DNA of 64,000 bases from Flavobacteriales bacterium (GCA_002707525.1 PAND01000026.1:36965-100964); one strand, 5' to 3'. Numbered from the stretch's first letter, positions 34,251-43,232 are shown. The notes: generated by a model not told the origin, from the letters alone. Translations and numbers: made by a program.

Positions 34251-34721
34251 ATGAAGGTTGTCAAACTCGATGGAGTGAACTCTCCTTATGGAAAATGTGT
34301 TGATTGTAAATGCGCTACAAGGTCGCATGTTTTGGAGTACCCAGACTATGAGGAATACGAAGAACAAGTATTCCGTGACCGTGAAGAGTTTCAAGCATCA
34401 CAAAGGGGCGACGACCCAGAAGAAGATGCAGAGTATGTAATTAGATACAAGCGTCTTAGTGAACCAGAAGTAATGTGTCACAAGTGTTGGGTTGTACAAA
34501 GGGAGAAGGCAGCCAACTTCCTAAGAAAGAACACCAACAAGTGGGGAGAAGATATGCCTAACAACATTACTAAGATTCGTAAGTTCTTGAAAGATTGGTC
34601 GTACTTTGATTTTTCTGGTCTAAACAAAAACGTTATTCCTGCTCCTGACGGTACAGACTTGGCAGTACAGACATTAAGAAAGAGCGTTAAGTCTTTCCTT
34701 GTAGGAGGTGAGGAAGAGTGA
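34251..34721 (+). CDS. Zinc-binding protein, 156 aa
   Basis: Starts MKVVKLDGVNSPYGK with CVDCKC, and has MCHKCW in the middle: a four-cysteine zinc site interrupted by an acidic linker. The C-terminal half is helical (NNITKIRKFLKDW). The ATG at 34251 is preferred over one at 34203, which overlaps the divergent gene. First of four plus-strand genes inserted in the minus-strand virion region. Confidence 0.6.
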   Translation: MKVVKLDGVNSPYGKCVDCKCATRSHVLEYPDYEEYEEQVFRDREEFQASQRGDDPEEDAEYVIRYKRLSEPEVMCHKCWVVQREKAANFLRKNTNKWGEDMPNNITKIRKFLKDWSYFDFSGLNKNVIPAPDGTDLAVQTLRKSVKSFLVGGEEE

Positions 34722-34945
34722 GTAATCAAACAGTTATGGCAGTGATTGACGAGTTTCAAGCCCGACTAAAAGAGGTGGGAGCAACAGAGTTTGTTATGGC
34801 CGTAGGTGGAGATGGTGCTTCTGGCTTCCGTTTCTTTGGTAATTACAAGCAATGTGGTTTCTTAGCATTACAAGCAATGTGGGAAGTAATGTCTTGGCAA
34901 ATGAATAATTCAGTAGTGGATGGTGAAATAGATGGCCCACGATGA
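34718..34945 (+). CDS. Hypothetical protein, 75 aa
   Basis: MSNQTVMAVIDEFQARLKEV followed by a mixed alpha/beta core (FVMAVGGDGASGFRFFGNYK). ATGA-type overlap with the gene before it; its end overlaps the next start. Not recognised. Confidence 0.55.
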   Translation: MSNQTVMAVIDEFQARLKEVGATEFVMAVGGDGASGFRFFGNYKQCGFLALQAMWEVMSWQMNNSVVDGEIDGPR

Positions 34946-35558
34946 GCGTATACGAAACAGTGAATGGGACAAGAACATCGAGTGTCCTATTTGCAAGGAT
35001 ATTGCTAACGGGGTCATTGACCTTGAAGGTAGACAACTGTTTGAAGATGAATCGGAAAAGAAACCTTTCTTCTGCGTTGCTTGCGGCAATACTGATGTTC
35101 GTGAATTTCACGAAGTAGGTGGCGTTGAGAGCCAAGCCTCTTCCCTCAGAGGTGATGCTCAACCTTGGACTCACTTAATCAAAGTGAAGTGTATGAGTTG
35201 TGAATGGCAACATGTGGCAGGAAATCTACCATGTTTGGGTAATCCATGGAATGAAACTCACGGGTACAAGCGACCCAAAGACATGACTGCTCTACAGCAA
35301 CACGCTGTTATGTGGTCTAATGAACAAGCCGTGGGACTCCGTGGAGCCCATGAAACTTACAATCCCGATGCCGAACTTCAATCGAAAACTTATAGGTCTA
35401 GACGAAAAGTGGTATGGGATGAGGAAGAAGGCGAGGACCGAACTGTGACGTGGGAACCCACTGAAGAAGAACAGAAATTACCTAAATTCCGAAAGAAAAA
35501 AGGACGTGAAAACGATGGCAAAAGAAAGCAAACTAGTGACACTAACAGTGAAGATTGA
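34932..35558 (+). CDS. Multi-zinc-knuckle protein, 208 aa
   Basis: CPICKDIANG (near residue 18), FFCVACGNTDV (near 48) and VKCMSCEW (near 91) give three CxxC pairs, suggesting one or two zinc ribbons. The C-terminal third is highly charged (RSRRKVVWDEEEGEDR) and ends in a basic, Lys-rich stretch. A nucleic-acid-binding regulator is likely. The end overlaps the next small gene. Confidence 0.6.
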   Translation: MAHDERIRNSEWDKNIECPICKDIANGVIDLEGRQLFEDESEKKPFFCVACGNTDVREFHEVGGVESQASSLRGDAQPWTHLIKVKCMSCEWQHVAGNLPCLGNPWNETHGYKRPKDMTALQQHAVMWSNEQAVGLRGAHETYNPDAELQSKTYRSRRKVVWDEEEGEDRTVTWEPTEEEQKLPKFRKKKGRENDGKRKQTSDTNSED

Positions 35559-35694
35559 CGGAACAGAAGATACACTTACCAAGATGGTACCTGAACACTC
35601 TCAAGAGGCAGAATATCTGGCTCTTAAGTTGAAGGCACAGTCAATGGGAAGTCAAGTGGAAACTCCAGACTTGGCTCCAATCACTATTGACTAA
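35515..35694 (+). CDS. Hypothetical protein, 59 aa
   Basis: Starts MAKESKLVTLTVKIDGTEDT at an ATG just downstream of an in-frame GTG at 35506. Single strand-rich unit with an acidic tail. It converges with and overlaps the next minus-strand gene by about 11 bases. Confidence 0.5.
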   Translation: MAKESKLVTLTVKIDGTEDTLTKMVPEHSQEAEYLALKLKAQSMGSQVETPDLAPITID

Positions 35695-36142
35695 GGTCTT
35701 GTATTAAGTGATACCCAATATATCCAGTGAACGCATACCGTATGGCCGTTAGGCTAGACACCTGCTTCATTGATTTAAGGGTGCTTTTTCCTGTACTCTT
35801 CAAGTTAGATGATATTGCGCTAGCGTAAGCAATACTACCTAGTAGAGCAAGACCAGTAATAGCAAATCTGTTCGCAATCATTGGTTGCGTTGTGAACCCT
35901 AAGCCCATGCGTTCTACATGTGGCCCTTCATAGCCACAGCAATGCGCATTACCGAAGAATACCCCATCTCCGTTCTTTACAGGCCCTATACCGTTTCTAC
36001 GCTTACTTAGCGGAGCGGCCCCTTTTTCATACTTAGGATGAAACGCTTTGAATGCAAAGTCTTGGAATCCATCTACCATCATAGTACGGTCTTGTACCTG
36101 TGGGTGGTGTCTAACCATTTTATGTGCGTGTGGGTGCTTCAC
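35684..36142 (-). CDS. Membrane protein, 152 aa
   Basis: His-rich N-terminus (MKHPHAHKMVRHHPQ), a loop with NAHCCGYEG, and hydrophobic segments in the second half (FAITGLALLGSIAYASAISS and AIRYAFTGYIGYHLI). Small virion-type membrane protein. It overlaps the preceding gene by 4 bases. Confidence 0.55.
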   Translation of the reverse strand: MKHPHAHKMVRHHPQVQDRTMMVDGFQDFAFKAFHPKYEKGAAPLSKRRNGIGPVKNGDGVFFGNAHCCGYEGPHVERMGLGFTTQPMIANRFAITGLALLGSIAYASAISSNLKSTGKSTLKSMKQVSSLTAIRYAFTGYIGYHLIQDLSQ

Positions 36143-36636
36143 TCAGTCCACCCCGTACCGGCTTCAGGAGACATGCCTCCAAGCCCGTACAGGTTTCCTA
36201 CAGCGTCGTAGTTAGACATTTCTACATTGTCATCGTAGTTTATTGCTACATTGCCATAACTACCTATTGGCCCTGTACCTCTTTGGCGTTGTGAGATTCT
36301 CCTACGCATAGCAGGAGGTAAGTTAGACGAACCTAGGTTAGAAGCCCCCACTACATGGTGATTGATGCCAAAGAAGTCTGAGTGTCCGACACTACGCACT
36401 GGCATAACATCATCAGACAAAGGTCTGTCCATCATAGCATGAGAAGAACTTGTTGAAGAAGTGGTGGAAGTACTTGCGCCAAGGTTGCCCATATTACTGA
36501 ATGGTCCTTGACCTTTAGGTGCTTTGACGGCACTAATAGTTTCATAAATAGTGAATGCACCTGCGACTGTAAATGCGATACTTAGAAACGGGTGCTGATT
36601 CATAAATTTACTAATTTCTTTTCTACTTGGAATCAT
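36139..36636 (-). CDS. N-terminal-anchored membrane protein, 165 aa
   Basis: One span near residues 13-33 (HPFLSIAFTVAGAFTIYETI), then a Ser/Gly/Asn-rich exposed domain (STSTTSSTSSSHAMMDRPLS). This is like small viral membrane proteins with a flexible head. Function unknown. Confidence 0.55.
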   Translation of the reverse strand: MIPSRKEISKFMNQHPFLSIAFTVAGAFTIYETISAVKAPKGQGPFSNMGNLGASTSTTSSTSSSHAMMDRPLSDDVMPVRSVGHSDFFGINHHVVGASNLGSSNLPPAMRRRISQRQRGTGPIGSYGNVAINYDDNVEMSNYDAVGNLYGLGGMSPEAGTGWTE

Positions 36637-36640
36637 TGTA

Positions 36641-36817
36641 TCACCGCTTTATGTATCTATAAACTGTATAGAGTAGTAGAGATGCGCCTAGTCCGATTAG
36701 AACTGGTCTGCTAATGTTGTTGAGTACTGCCATAGTATTCATACCCATAGCGTTCTGTCTTTGTTGTAGTCCTCCTAATGGTTGGAATACTTGTCCTGTT
36801 GCTCCACTCATTGCCAT
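36641..36817 (-). CDS. Small tail-anchored protein, 58 aa
   Basis: The ATG at 36817 encodes MAMSGATGQVFQPLGGLQQR and ends with one membrane span (RPVLIGLGASLLLYTVYRYI). It fills the space between two membrane-protein genes and its stop is near the next start. Confidence 0.55.
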   Translation of the reverse strand: MAMSGATGQVFQPLGGLQQRQNAMGMNTMAVLNNISRPVLIGLGASLLLYTVYRYIKR

Positions 36818-37011
36818 TATGCAATCACTCCTTCCTTTAGTAGTCCCCTGTATAGCAGGGTGAGTCCTGCGCCAAGAGTAGGGAGTCCGATTGCGTATGA
36901 TGTGGGTGAGCCCATTAGTTTGAGTCCTGCGGAAGATAGGCCGATACCTGCCGCCACACTTACAGTGCCACTAGGGATTTGTTTTTTAGAAATAACCCCG
37001 TAGCCAACCAT
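36817..37011 (-). CDS. Small membrane protein, 64 aa
   Basis: From the ATG at 37011 (4 bases after the previous stop, with GAGGAC upstream) it encodes MVGYGVISKKQIPSG and two hydrophobic stretches rich in Gly and Leu (AAGIGLSSAGLKLMG and AIGLPTLGAGLTLLY). A likely helix hairpin in the virion membrane. Confidence 0.5.
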   Translation of the reverse strand: MVGYGVISKKQIPSGTVSVAAGIGLSSAGLKLMGSPTSYAIGLPTLGAGLTLLYRGLLKEGVIA

Positions 37012-37015
37012 TGTT

Positions 37016-37279
37016 TCACTGTCCTCTTTGATAGAGCCAAAGGCCACCTGAACCAGAGCCAAATAATGCTCCTCCAATTACAGCACCTAACACCATAGAT
37101 GGTAGGTTGCGGCGTAGTGCAGCCGTGGAAGTTTCTGCTGTACCGCTGAGGGCACTAAAAATTACAGGCATTACCAATGCTCCTGCTATTGCTCCCGTTA
37201 ATGTAATACCACTCATGGTAAACTTATTCATCTGAGGAACTGCAAGGCCCATGTTAGGATTATGATGAACAATCGTCAT
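37016..37279 (-). CDS. Two-span membrane protein, 87 aa
   Basis: Two Gly/Ala-rich hydrophobic segments (SGITLTGAIAGALVMPVIFS and MVLGAVIGGALFGSGSGGLW), with the short head MTIVHHNPNMGLAVPQMN. Part of a block of six small membrane genes at 35684-37896. Confidence 0.55.
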   Translation of the reverse strand: MTIVHHNPNMGLAVPQMNKFTMSGITLTGAIAGALVMPVIFSALSGTAETSTAALRRNLPSMVLGAVIGGALFGSGSGGLWLYQRGQ

Positions 37280-37896
37280 ACCCTTCTCACTCCGCTAATT
37301 CCTGCAAACAATCCAGAGCCAACTACTTCCAATAAGCGTTGGTCTGGTACTTGAGATGCTAATGCGCCGGGGCGAGTCTTACCGTATGTTCCTTTGTCAA
37401 GGAATCCTGTTTCATTGTTAGCAGGATTGTAAGGTTCGTAGCCGGGTCTTGATTTATTCCGTGTATCAACATACAAAGAAGCCGCAGGGTTTCCTCTTGG
37501 GTCGTACTCTCCGTTTAGGTGAGAAGTGTCCCTGTAGAATTCACCCTTTGCGATTCCACTGTTTGGTTCTGCACCAATCGTACGTTTGCCTGCTGTCAAA
37601 GTCCCAAACAAGTCATAAGACCCGTTAGCACCATGGTGGAAGCCAGTTCCTTGCGGTTGAGTCATCATGTGTTCTTGTGAAGAGTCCATAACTGCTAAAG
37701 CACCGAGTTTGTAATCTCCGTGTCTTACTTGTCTGTAGCCTCCTTGGAATACCTTTGCAAGTAAATCAATGGCTAGTGGTATAGCGAAAAAGCCAACAAT
37801 GGGATTACGATGAGCGAAATCAAGTAGTCCGTTCTTGAACATACCTTTTGGTACGTATCGCTCCTTATCTGTAATACCGAATGCCATGTACTTCAC
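37276..37896 (-). CDS. Virion-type membrane protein, 206 aa
   Basis: A hydrophobic segment near the N-terminus (NPIVGFFAIPLAIDLLAKVF), then a long Gly/Asn/Tyr-rich soluble part, ending in LLEVVGSGLFAGISGVRRV, a possible second membrane-associated helix. It overlaps the large 626-residue gene upstream by 4 bases. Confidence 0.55.
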   Translation of the reverse strand: MKYMAFGITDKERYVPKGMFKNGLLDFAHRNPIVGFFAIPLAIDLLAKVFQGGYRQVRHGDYKLGALAVMDSSQEHMMTQPQGTGFHHGANGSYDLFGTLTAGKRTIGAEPNSGIAKGEFYRDTSHLNGEYDPRGNPAASLYVDTRNKSRPGYEPYNPANNETGFLDKGTYGKTRPGALASQVPDQRLLEVVGSGLFAGISGVRRV

Positions 37897-39773
37897 CCTT
37901 CGTAGGATACCCGCTTGTTACGCTTGACTTCAATCGACTTAATCAATACTTTGGGGTTTGTGTCCGCTTGAGATGTTACAATACCCCAAGAGTTTGCTTC
38001 ATCAGTTGGGAATAATCCCCGTGCATTATCGTCTCCTGTTCCGACTGTTGTTGTACCTGCATACTCTCCTGTTGATGTTAGTAGTACTTGTGTAGCACTT
38101 GCAAAATTTACTCCATCTAGGATAGGATTATCTGATTCTGTTTTGAATACTGTGTGATAGTCGATTGGACTTTCAGTGACTCCGGGTTCAAAAGTAAAGG
38201 TGTATATCCATGGTGTATGGGCTGTTAAGATAACATCGTAGTTTCCGCCACCTGAACCATCATGGAATGCTGCTAGTAGATTTGTTGTAGTATCTGTAAG
38301 TGTTATTTCATTAGTGGTCGCAGCAAGAGTCGCACCGACTTTGACACCTTCAAGTCCAACGTTTTTATGTGCATTAAAGTAAGGCATAACGATTATATCG
38401 TTTCCTGTAGTTTGATTATGCGCTCCTACTGCAAAGAATGTATTTTCGCTGTTGAACTTATCAGTTGCGTGGTTATTTTCTAAGTATCTACCAAATCCTT
38501 CTGTAAGACTGATTTCAGCACCTTCTCCAACGGTTGCGTTGTTGACGTATGACATAGGTGGTAAACTCTTGGTTACTGATGCTACAACACCGGGGAAGTA
38601 AACTGTACCTCCACGGCGGATAAACATTCTTTGGCCGATGATACTTTTCGCCGCAGGGAGTACTGAACCATCTAAGGCATTCTCTCTTTGAAGGACTTGA
38701 GTGGGTCCATCTGCATTGGTGTGTCCTGCTACTGTACCTGATGAACCTGTAAATGGTGTGTATGTACTTGTACCCGGATATGTGTCTCCGAATGGTCCTT
38801 CTGCCTGTAGGTCGCTTTTACGGATGGTGCTAAGGCCATACCATGGAACGGCACCGAATCCTTGCACAGTACTCTTGCCGGCAAGGGCTCCGGTTAATTC
38901 TTGTGCGACTGGTCCAATCTCTACGACCATTTGCGATGGATTAGAAGTAGTACCGGGGAACATTTCTGGCTCATCAATAACTCTTAGTCGGTAGTTAGCG
39001 AGGCTTTGTCCTAGTGATGGAGCGAACTCCTCGTTTGCTAGAACTCTAACACATTCAAAAAATGCTGTGCAAGTTTTATCTCTAACAAACGTAGGTTTTC
39101 CTGCAAGCCCTTCGTATGGGTGGTCAGAACCTAATTCAATAGAATCATTCATAATTGCTGATTCATTGTATACATTGTTGGAAGCGTAGCCTCCTACTCC
39201 TACTGGCTTTGTCATTGCTCTTGCAATTTGAGCAAGAGATAGTGCCTCAAACGCAGGATGGCTGAATGTTCCTCCAGCCATGTGCGAAGGCACCGCTGGT
39301 GTAACCAGTGAACCAGAACTAGTGTAGTTCAATCCTTTTCCATAAACTGTATTTGATGCCTTTATACTGTTCTTGATAACAATACGAATACGCTTGTTGT
39401 ATTCCTCAGGTTGGTCAGGTTTGTATTCTAAAGTGTAACCTTTAGAAGAACCTTGACCATCAAGAACCTTGAAGTTACGATTTGTGTTGTCTGAGTTGCC
39501 ATTGTAGATAATTTCAGCCGCACACTGACCATCAGGGTCTTTGTTGCGGTATTCATCAATCTGTAGTAATACTTGAGCATACGGGTTATCTAACGTAATT
39601 TTAATGGAACTCAGTGAACCTGCCTCCATTGAATCTAAAACAACATAGGATTCTTGAGAATCTAATTCTATGTTCTTCTGTTCAGTTAGAACAAACCTTT
39701 CATCCCTACGGGTCTTGGTATACGCCTTTGTGTCGGGTACAGTTCCCACGACTTGAGAGTAATCTTCTGCCAT
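37893..39773 (-). CDS. Large beta-rich virion protein, 626 aa
   Basis: No signal or anchor. Strand-rich throughout, with conserved-looking acidic loops (LDGQGSSKGYTLEYKPDQPE), Gly/Thr-rich middle parts and a C-terminal KVLIKSIEVKRNKRVSYEG. It could be a main structural or spike protein. A double-jelly-roll capsid fold cannot be proven or ruled out from sequence by eye. It heads an operon of six membrane proteins. Confidence 0.5.
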   Translation of the reverse strand: MAEDYSQVVGTVPDTKAYTKTRRDERFVLTEQKNIELDSQESYVVLDSMEAGSLSSIKITLDNPYAQVLLQIDEYRNKDPDGQCAAEIIYNGNSDNTNRNFKVLDGQGSSKGYTLEYKPDQPEEYNKRIRIVIKNSIKASNTVYGKGLNYTSSGSLVTPAVPSHMAGGTFSHPAFEALSLAQIARAMTKPVGVGGYASNNVYNESAIMNDSIELGSDHPYEGLAGKPTFVRDKTCTAFFECVRVLANEEFAPSLGQSLANYRLRVIDEPEMFPGTTSNPSQMVVEIGPVAQELTGALAGKSTVQGFGAVPWYGLSTIRKSDLQAEGPFGDTYPGTSTYTPFTGSSGTVAGHTNADGPTQVLQRENALDGSVLPAAKSIIGQRMFIRRGGTVYFPGVVASVTKSLPPMSYVNNATVGEGAEISLTEGFGRYLENNHATDKFNSENTFFAVGAHNQTTGNDIIVMPYFNAHKNVGLEGVKVGATLAATTNEITLTDTTTNLLAAFHDGSGGGNYDVILTAHTPWIYTFTFEPGVTESPIDYHTVFKTESDNPILDGVNFASATQVLLTSTGEYAGTTTVGTGDDNARGLFPTDEANSWGIVTSQADTNPKVLIKSIEVKRNKRVSYEG

Positions 39774-39793
39774 TTAGTTCCACCACCTAACAA

Positions 39794-40795
39794 TCACTGA
39801 GGGAAATATTCACTCAGCATTGTACCGGCGGTTGGGAGTCCTGCAGGGTTGATTACCTTGAAAGTCAAACGACCGCCACTGCGCTCACGAATTGTACGTA
39901 GTTGGCCCATGGTTAGTTCGACAATGCGATACTTCCAACCTTGGAGTCTCATTCTTCCGTCAAGTAGATACTCTTCTGAGTCATTAACCATACGGAATGC
40001 AGGGAGGTTGTTCTCTCCATGTTCAATCCATACTGAGTAAGACCAATCAGGGTCTTCTACTGGGCTAATCTGTCCGTCAATGAATCCTGATAGACCTAGA
40101 ATGTTGCCACTTGTGGTAGCACCACTACTGCCTTCAGGCGATTCATCAAGTACGTATTTAGGTACACCGGCAGGGTGTTTCAAGTAAATTTTACTTGATA
40201 CTGAACCGATTGGTGCATATCCTGCATCTGGGTCAGAAGTGCCTCCGCCGCCTGTAGTGATAGCACCGGGGAATCCAACTGGGATTCCTGTGTTGTCGCT
40301 TGTTGATGACGGTAGAATTCCGTCACGGGTGACAGTGTTGCCTTCTTGGGTAATGTACTTTGGTTGGACTGGTAGTGAAGGACATAGGTGGTATATGTGG
40401 CCCTTGAATGGTTCAAGGTCCTTGAATACTGTATATCCGCTATCATAGTCTGGTGAAAGTACTGTTGTTCTGTATGGAGTCGAAACAGTACTGGTGCCTA
40501 CTCCTAAGAGTGCATTCATGGTGTGGTCACCATAAGCGGCCACTTTGTCTGATTCGTCTTCTGCCGAACTGTCTAGTCCTAACCCTGCACCATCGCCTGT
40601 TACTGTGATTGAATCATTGAAGTAAAGGTCTACGCTTAGACCCTCCACTGCTTCAACCAAAGCAAATCGGTCACGAATCTTAATGATGTAACCGGGCTTT
40701 AGTACTACGTCGTTCCAATCATTGCCGGCAAAACCTTCTCCTGAAAGTCTACCGAGCAAATTTCCTGCTCTTGTTCCTTGATTTACGTTGCTCAT
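39794..40795 (-). CDS. Probable virion protein, 333 aa
   Basis: N-terminal IIKIRDRFALVEAVEGLSVD, then Gly/Ser/Thr-rich strands and a C-terminal RLTFKVINPAGLPTAGTMLS. Beta-rich and without enzyme motifs. Preceded by GGAGATGAC, a good ribosome-binding site. Located between the 626-residue and 306-residue structural candidates. Confidence 0.5.
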   Translation of the reverse strand: MSNVNQGTRAGNLLGRLSGEGFAGNDWNDVVLKPGYIIKIRDRFALVEAVEGLSVDLYFNDSITVTGDGAGLGLDSSAEDESDKVAAYGDHTMNALLGVGTSTVSTPYRTTVLSPDYDSGYTVFKDLEPFKGHIYHLCPSLPVQPKYITQEGNTVTRDGILPSSTSDNTGIPVGFPGAITTGGGGTSDPDAGYAPIGSVSSKIYLKHPAGVPKYVLDESPEGSSGATTSGNILGLSGFIDGQISPVEDPDWSYSVWIEHGENNLPAFRMVNDSEEYLLDGRMRLQGWKYRIVELTMGQLRTIRERSGGRLTFKVINPAGLPTAGTMLSEYFPQ

Positions 40796-40801
40796 TTCTT
40801 G

Positions 40802-40936
40802 TCATCTCCTTTTCTTTCTGTCGGTGATATTCAATCGCATGTAGTGGTCAGTATTAACCATGCCGATATCGGTTGATATATTCTCTCCAGAGGAGGGGCC
40901 ACAGGTATGGCTTCCGCTATACCCATAGCCCCCCAT
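40802..40936 (-). CDS. Small Gly/Ser-rich protein, 44 aa
   Basis: The ATG at 40936 encodes MGGYGYSGSHTCGPSSGENI and a basic end (NITDRKKRR). It sits in the 170-base gap between two structural genes and ends 6 bases before the next start, with that gene's GGAG inside it. Function unknown. Confidence 0.45.
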   Translation of the reverse strand: MGGYGYSGSHTCGPSSGENISTDIGMVNTDHYMRLNITDRKKRR

Positions 40937-40966
40937 AGAGGGTGTGTGTACTAACCGCTACTAGGC

Positions 40967-41887
40967 TCAGAGAACCTTAGCAATACTGACAACGGTTCCA
41001 ATACCCATACAAAGGCCTGCAGCCTGTGTACCGTCACTGGTTCCCATCAAATTACCAAAGTTTGCTTTACCTGCACCTGCGTTTGCTTGAGCACGTCCGT
41101 TGGTAGCAAAGTCATCAAAGATGGTGACTAGTGCTGTTTGGTCAGTGTTCAAGTCAGGCATTACTGCCCCGCCTTGGATTGCAGTCTCAATAAGAGCCGC
41201 TCCCAATGGTGTTGCGTCTAGCAAACCGACTGCAGCCTCTGGTGAGCCTGCTGTACGGGCATCGCCGTCTTCAAGTCCGTTAAAGGATGCTGCCATAGCC
41301 GCCGATTGAACTGCACCTGCGAATTCAGTTGCACGCTCCAAAGCAATGGAGGCTGTTGCACCTGCTTCAGTAGTTGCTGCACCGAATGCTGTGGTTGCGC
41401 CTTCGTGGTCGCCCAATTGAGCAACACCAGTGTTTAGGACTGCTTCAAGAACAAGTCCGCCAACTTCTGCATCTCCACCGGCAGTAGTAACTGCTCCGGT
41501 GTTTGCTGTGGCTGTACCTGTTTGTGAAGAAACTGCACCGTTCTTTGCAAGTGGCATTTGAGCCAAGTTACGTAGTAGTGGTCCCTTTGCAATTGAGGTA
41601 GAGTCAGCAGTACCGTTTCCGGTTGTGTCTACTTCAAAAATACTGGTTGCTGCTGTGGTTAATCCTGTTCCCCATGCTCCCGTTGCCGGGGCACCTGCGA
41701 GGATAGGACAAATAAAGTCCGGTTCCAAAATTGTTCCGCCTAGTCCTTGGTGGAGTAGGTCGAAAATACATTTTGCTGCATTTTCCGTAAGGTAGTGAGC
41801 AGAGTCACAGTTTACGATAGCAACGTTTGTACGTACAATTTGGTGTCGGGCTCCGTATGAAACATCTAGTCCGCCAATTCCTGCCAT
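40967..41887 (-). CDS. Ala/Gly/Thr-rich protein, 306 aa
   Basis: Starts MAGIGGLDVSYGARHQIVRT, with a helical portion (HYLTENAAKCIFDLLHQGLG), then long low-complexity stretches of Ala, Thr and Gly (TGTATANTGAVTTAGGDAEVGG) and AAMAASFNGLEDGDARTAGS. Very low lysine content. An abundant structural or shell protein is possible from composition and position near the start of the virion operon, but it is unproven. Confidence 0.5.
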   Translation of the reverse strand: MAGIGGLDVSYGARHQIVRTNVAIVNCDSAHYLTENAAKCIFDLLHQGLGGTILEPDFICPILAGAPATGAWGTGLTTAATSIFEVDTTGNGTADSTSIAKGPLLRNLAQMPLAKNGAVSSQTGTATANTGAVTTAGGDAEVGGLVLEAVLNTGVAQLGDHEGATTAFGAATTEAGATASIALERATEFAGAVQSAAMAASFNGLEDGDARTAGSPEAAVGLLDATPLGAALIETAIQGGAVMPDLNTDQTALVTIFDDFATNGRAQANAGAGKANFGNLMGTSDGTQAAGLCMGIGTVVSIAKVL

Positions 41888-41925
41888 ACTAAATCATCTC
41901 CTATATACTGAATACCCAACGGGTA

Positions 41926-42540
41926 TCAGGACAACTCTCCAATAGATTGTCTCTGTTGAATCAATTCGTGATGTTGACCGACTACTGAGCCGATGATACG
42001 CCACTTTTCTGCGCCACTGACTGTACCGTTACCGAATGAGGATGCGCCACCGACAACACGGTGAGAGCAGACTACGGTCTTTTCTGGTTCAATCACGATT
42101 GGTTCTTCATACCACACAAATGGTTCTTCCAAAACTTCAAAGATTTGTTGGTCAATCACTGGTGTCTCGATACCACTGATACGCCATTGGTGTTCAGTGA
42201 TTAGAAGAGGTGTAACTGGGTACTGAATTCCCATCAACAAGTAATAGAATTCCTCTAATGTCTTGAAGTCGAGAGTACGTTGTGACCATCCGAAGGTGTC
42301 CACTGTAGTACTGTTTGGGTTACCGCTACTTCCAGATGATGGGATGAGCCATTGTCCGTATGTACCGAGGATGGAGAATTGGTCTGCTCTTAGCACACCT
42401 TTACCGTATTCGCCCTTAGGCCAAACACCTTTGTTCTCGTATCCCCAGTGAGGGTAGTTCGCTTTAATCTTAGTATCAATGCGTGCTAAGTAGTCCGCAA
42501 GGATAGCCGTTGGTCTGTCATAATATGGTCGTAGTTCCAT
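41926..42540 (-). CDS. Hypothetical protein, 204 aa (IQYPVTPLLI family)
   Basis: Soluble, Trp-rich protein starting MELRPYYDRPTAILADYLAR. Middle LLMGIQYPVTPLLITEHQWR matches a short segment after rpoA (4209-4421). The second half is acidic with beta strands (FEVLEEPFVWYEEPIVIEPE). It is the first gene of the minus-strand virion operon, with GGAGAC upstream. Role unknown. Confidence 0.55.
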   Translation of the reverse strand: MELRPYYDRPTAILADYLARIDTKIKANYPHWGYENKGVWPKGEYGKGVLRADQFSILGTYGQWLIPSSGSSGNPNSTTVDTFGWSQRTLDFKTLEEFYYLLMGIQYPVTPLLITEHQWRISGIETPVIDQQIFEVLEEPFVWYEEPIVIEPEKTVVCSHRVVGGASSFGNGTVSGAEKWRIIGSVVGQHHELIQQRQSIGELS

Positions 42541-42652
42541 GTCTTTCTTGTCTCCTGTTTTTGTTAGGCCGGTACTGTTTCCTTTCCCGACTTATTCCTC
42601 CCCATTGTTCAGTACTATATCAAGGGCGGTACTCGGTTGTCTTACTTTGTAT

Positions 42653-42664
42653 TACTATAGTATG
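42653..42664. promoter_or_regulatory. Operator-like motif upstream of the RHH gene
   Basis: TACTATAGTA (42653-42662) is a palindrome and overlaps CATACTATA read on the other strand (42656-42664). The same CATACTATA occurs in the palindrome upstream of the second ribbon-helix-helix gene (44641-44660). Shared binding by these repressors is likely. It lies in the intergenic space between divergent genes. Confidence 0.5.
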
Positions 42665-42728
42665 CGTTTGTATGACAAACTACCTCTGACCACTAAACTT
42701 CATAACCGAGATGAGGAGTCGAAGTACT

Positions 42729-42935
42729 ATGGGGGATAAGCCAAACAAGGTTCCAGTGACTGTTAGGTTTGACCCTGAACTATTATTACTTCTAAGACAA
42801 GAAGCAGATAAGAGAGGTGAATCTCTTAGTAATTATATTCGTAGTAGTAGTGTAATGAGGCTAACAGGAGAATTAGTTCCTGCCAGTAAAGATTCAAGCA
42901 AAGAAGCATACTTACGGTCTAAAGGCATTCGGTGA
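42729..42935 (+). CDS. Ribbon-helix-helix (Arc/CopG-like) DNA-binding protein, 68 aa
   Basis: VPVTVRFDPELLLLLRQEAD gives the beta strand and first helix, and RGESLSNYIRSSSVMRL the second helix: a complete MetJ/Arc fold. The start at the ATG 42729 follows an in-frame ATG at 42711, either of which has GGAG-like bases near. An acidic/basic tail follows. Probably an autorepressor acting on the CATACTATA motif upstream. It heads a plus-strand group of four small genes. Confidence 0.75.
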   Translation: MGDKPNKVPVTVRFDPELLLLLRQEADKRGESLSNYIRSSSVMRLTGELVPASKDSSKEAYLRSKGIR

Positions 42936-43054
42936 TTCCTTTGAACAATGCTCAACTTGTTGTTGTGGTTGGACTTGGTGTGGGTATAGTATTACTCTTC
43001 TTTATTGCACACGCTATAGCCAACCTACTATCTAATGGTGAAGATGTATGGTAA
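42932..43054 (+). CDS. Small single-span membrane protein, 40 aa
   Basis: GTG start overlaps the RHH stop (GTGA). MIPLNNAQ then VVVVGLGVGIVLLFFIAHAI is one membrane span. The short tail NLLSNGEDVW runs into the next gene's ATG. Confidence 0.5.
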   Translation: MIPLNNAQLVVVVGLGVGIVLLFFIAHAIANLLSNGEDVW

Positions 43055-43170
43055 ATACTCCTAGGTGTAAGTGTGGTAATGATGAGTTCCACATACATGA
43101 GATATCCTTAGGTGTAGTAGAGGTTTGTACTTCATGCGGTGAACAACGTATATACCTTAATGAAGTATAA
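43048..43170 (+). CDS. Zinc-ribbon microprotein, 40 aa
   Basis: MVNTPRCKCGNDEFHIHEI and VCTSCGEQRIYL: CxC and CxxC knuckles about 20 residues apart, with the CGNDEFxI style of TFIIS-like and archaeal zinc ribbons. It overlaps the previous gene by 7 bases. Confidence 0.6.
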   Translation: MVNTPRCKCGNDEFHIHEISLGVVEVCTSCGEQRIYLNEV

Positions 43171-43179
43171 TATTTCACA

Positions 43180-43196
43180 AAACATAGGTTTTGTTA
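43180..43196 (+). terminator. Hairpin between small plus-strand genes
   Basis: CAAAAC-atag-GTTTTG is a 6-bp stem with a 4-base loop just after the zinc-ribbon stop, with T-rich bases after it. It could end the message before the next TATA/RBS-led gene. Coordinates are approximate. Confidence 0.3.
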
Positions 43197-43232
43197 AATA
43201 CAAGTTTGTCTTACGACTACCTGAGGGATATC

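Noticed and set aside
18571..42540. Tailed-phage (magrovirus-like) structural module
   Set aside because: No portal, terminase, HK97 capsid or tape-measure protein was recognised; the fibre protein alone is not sufficient.
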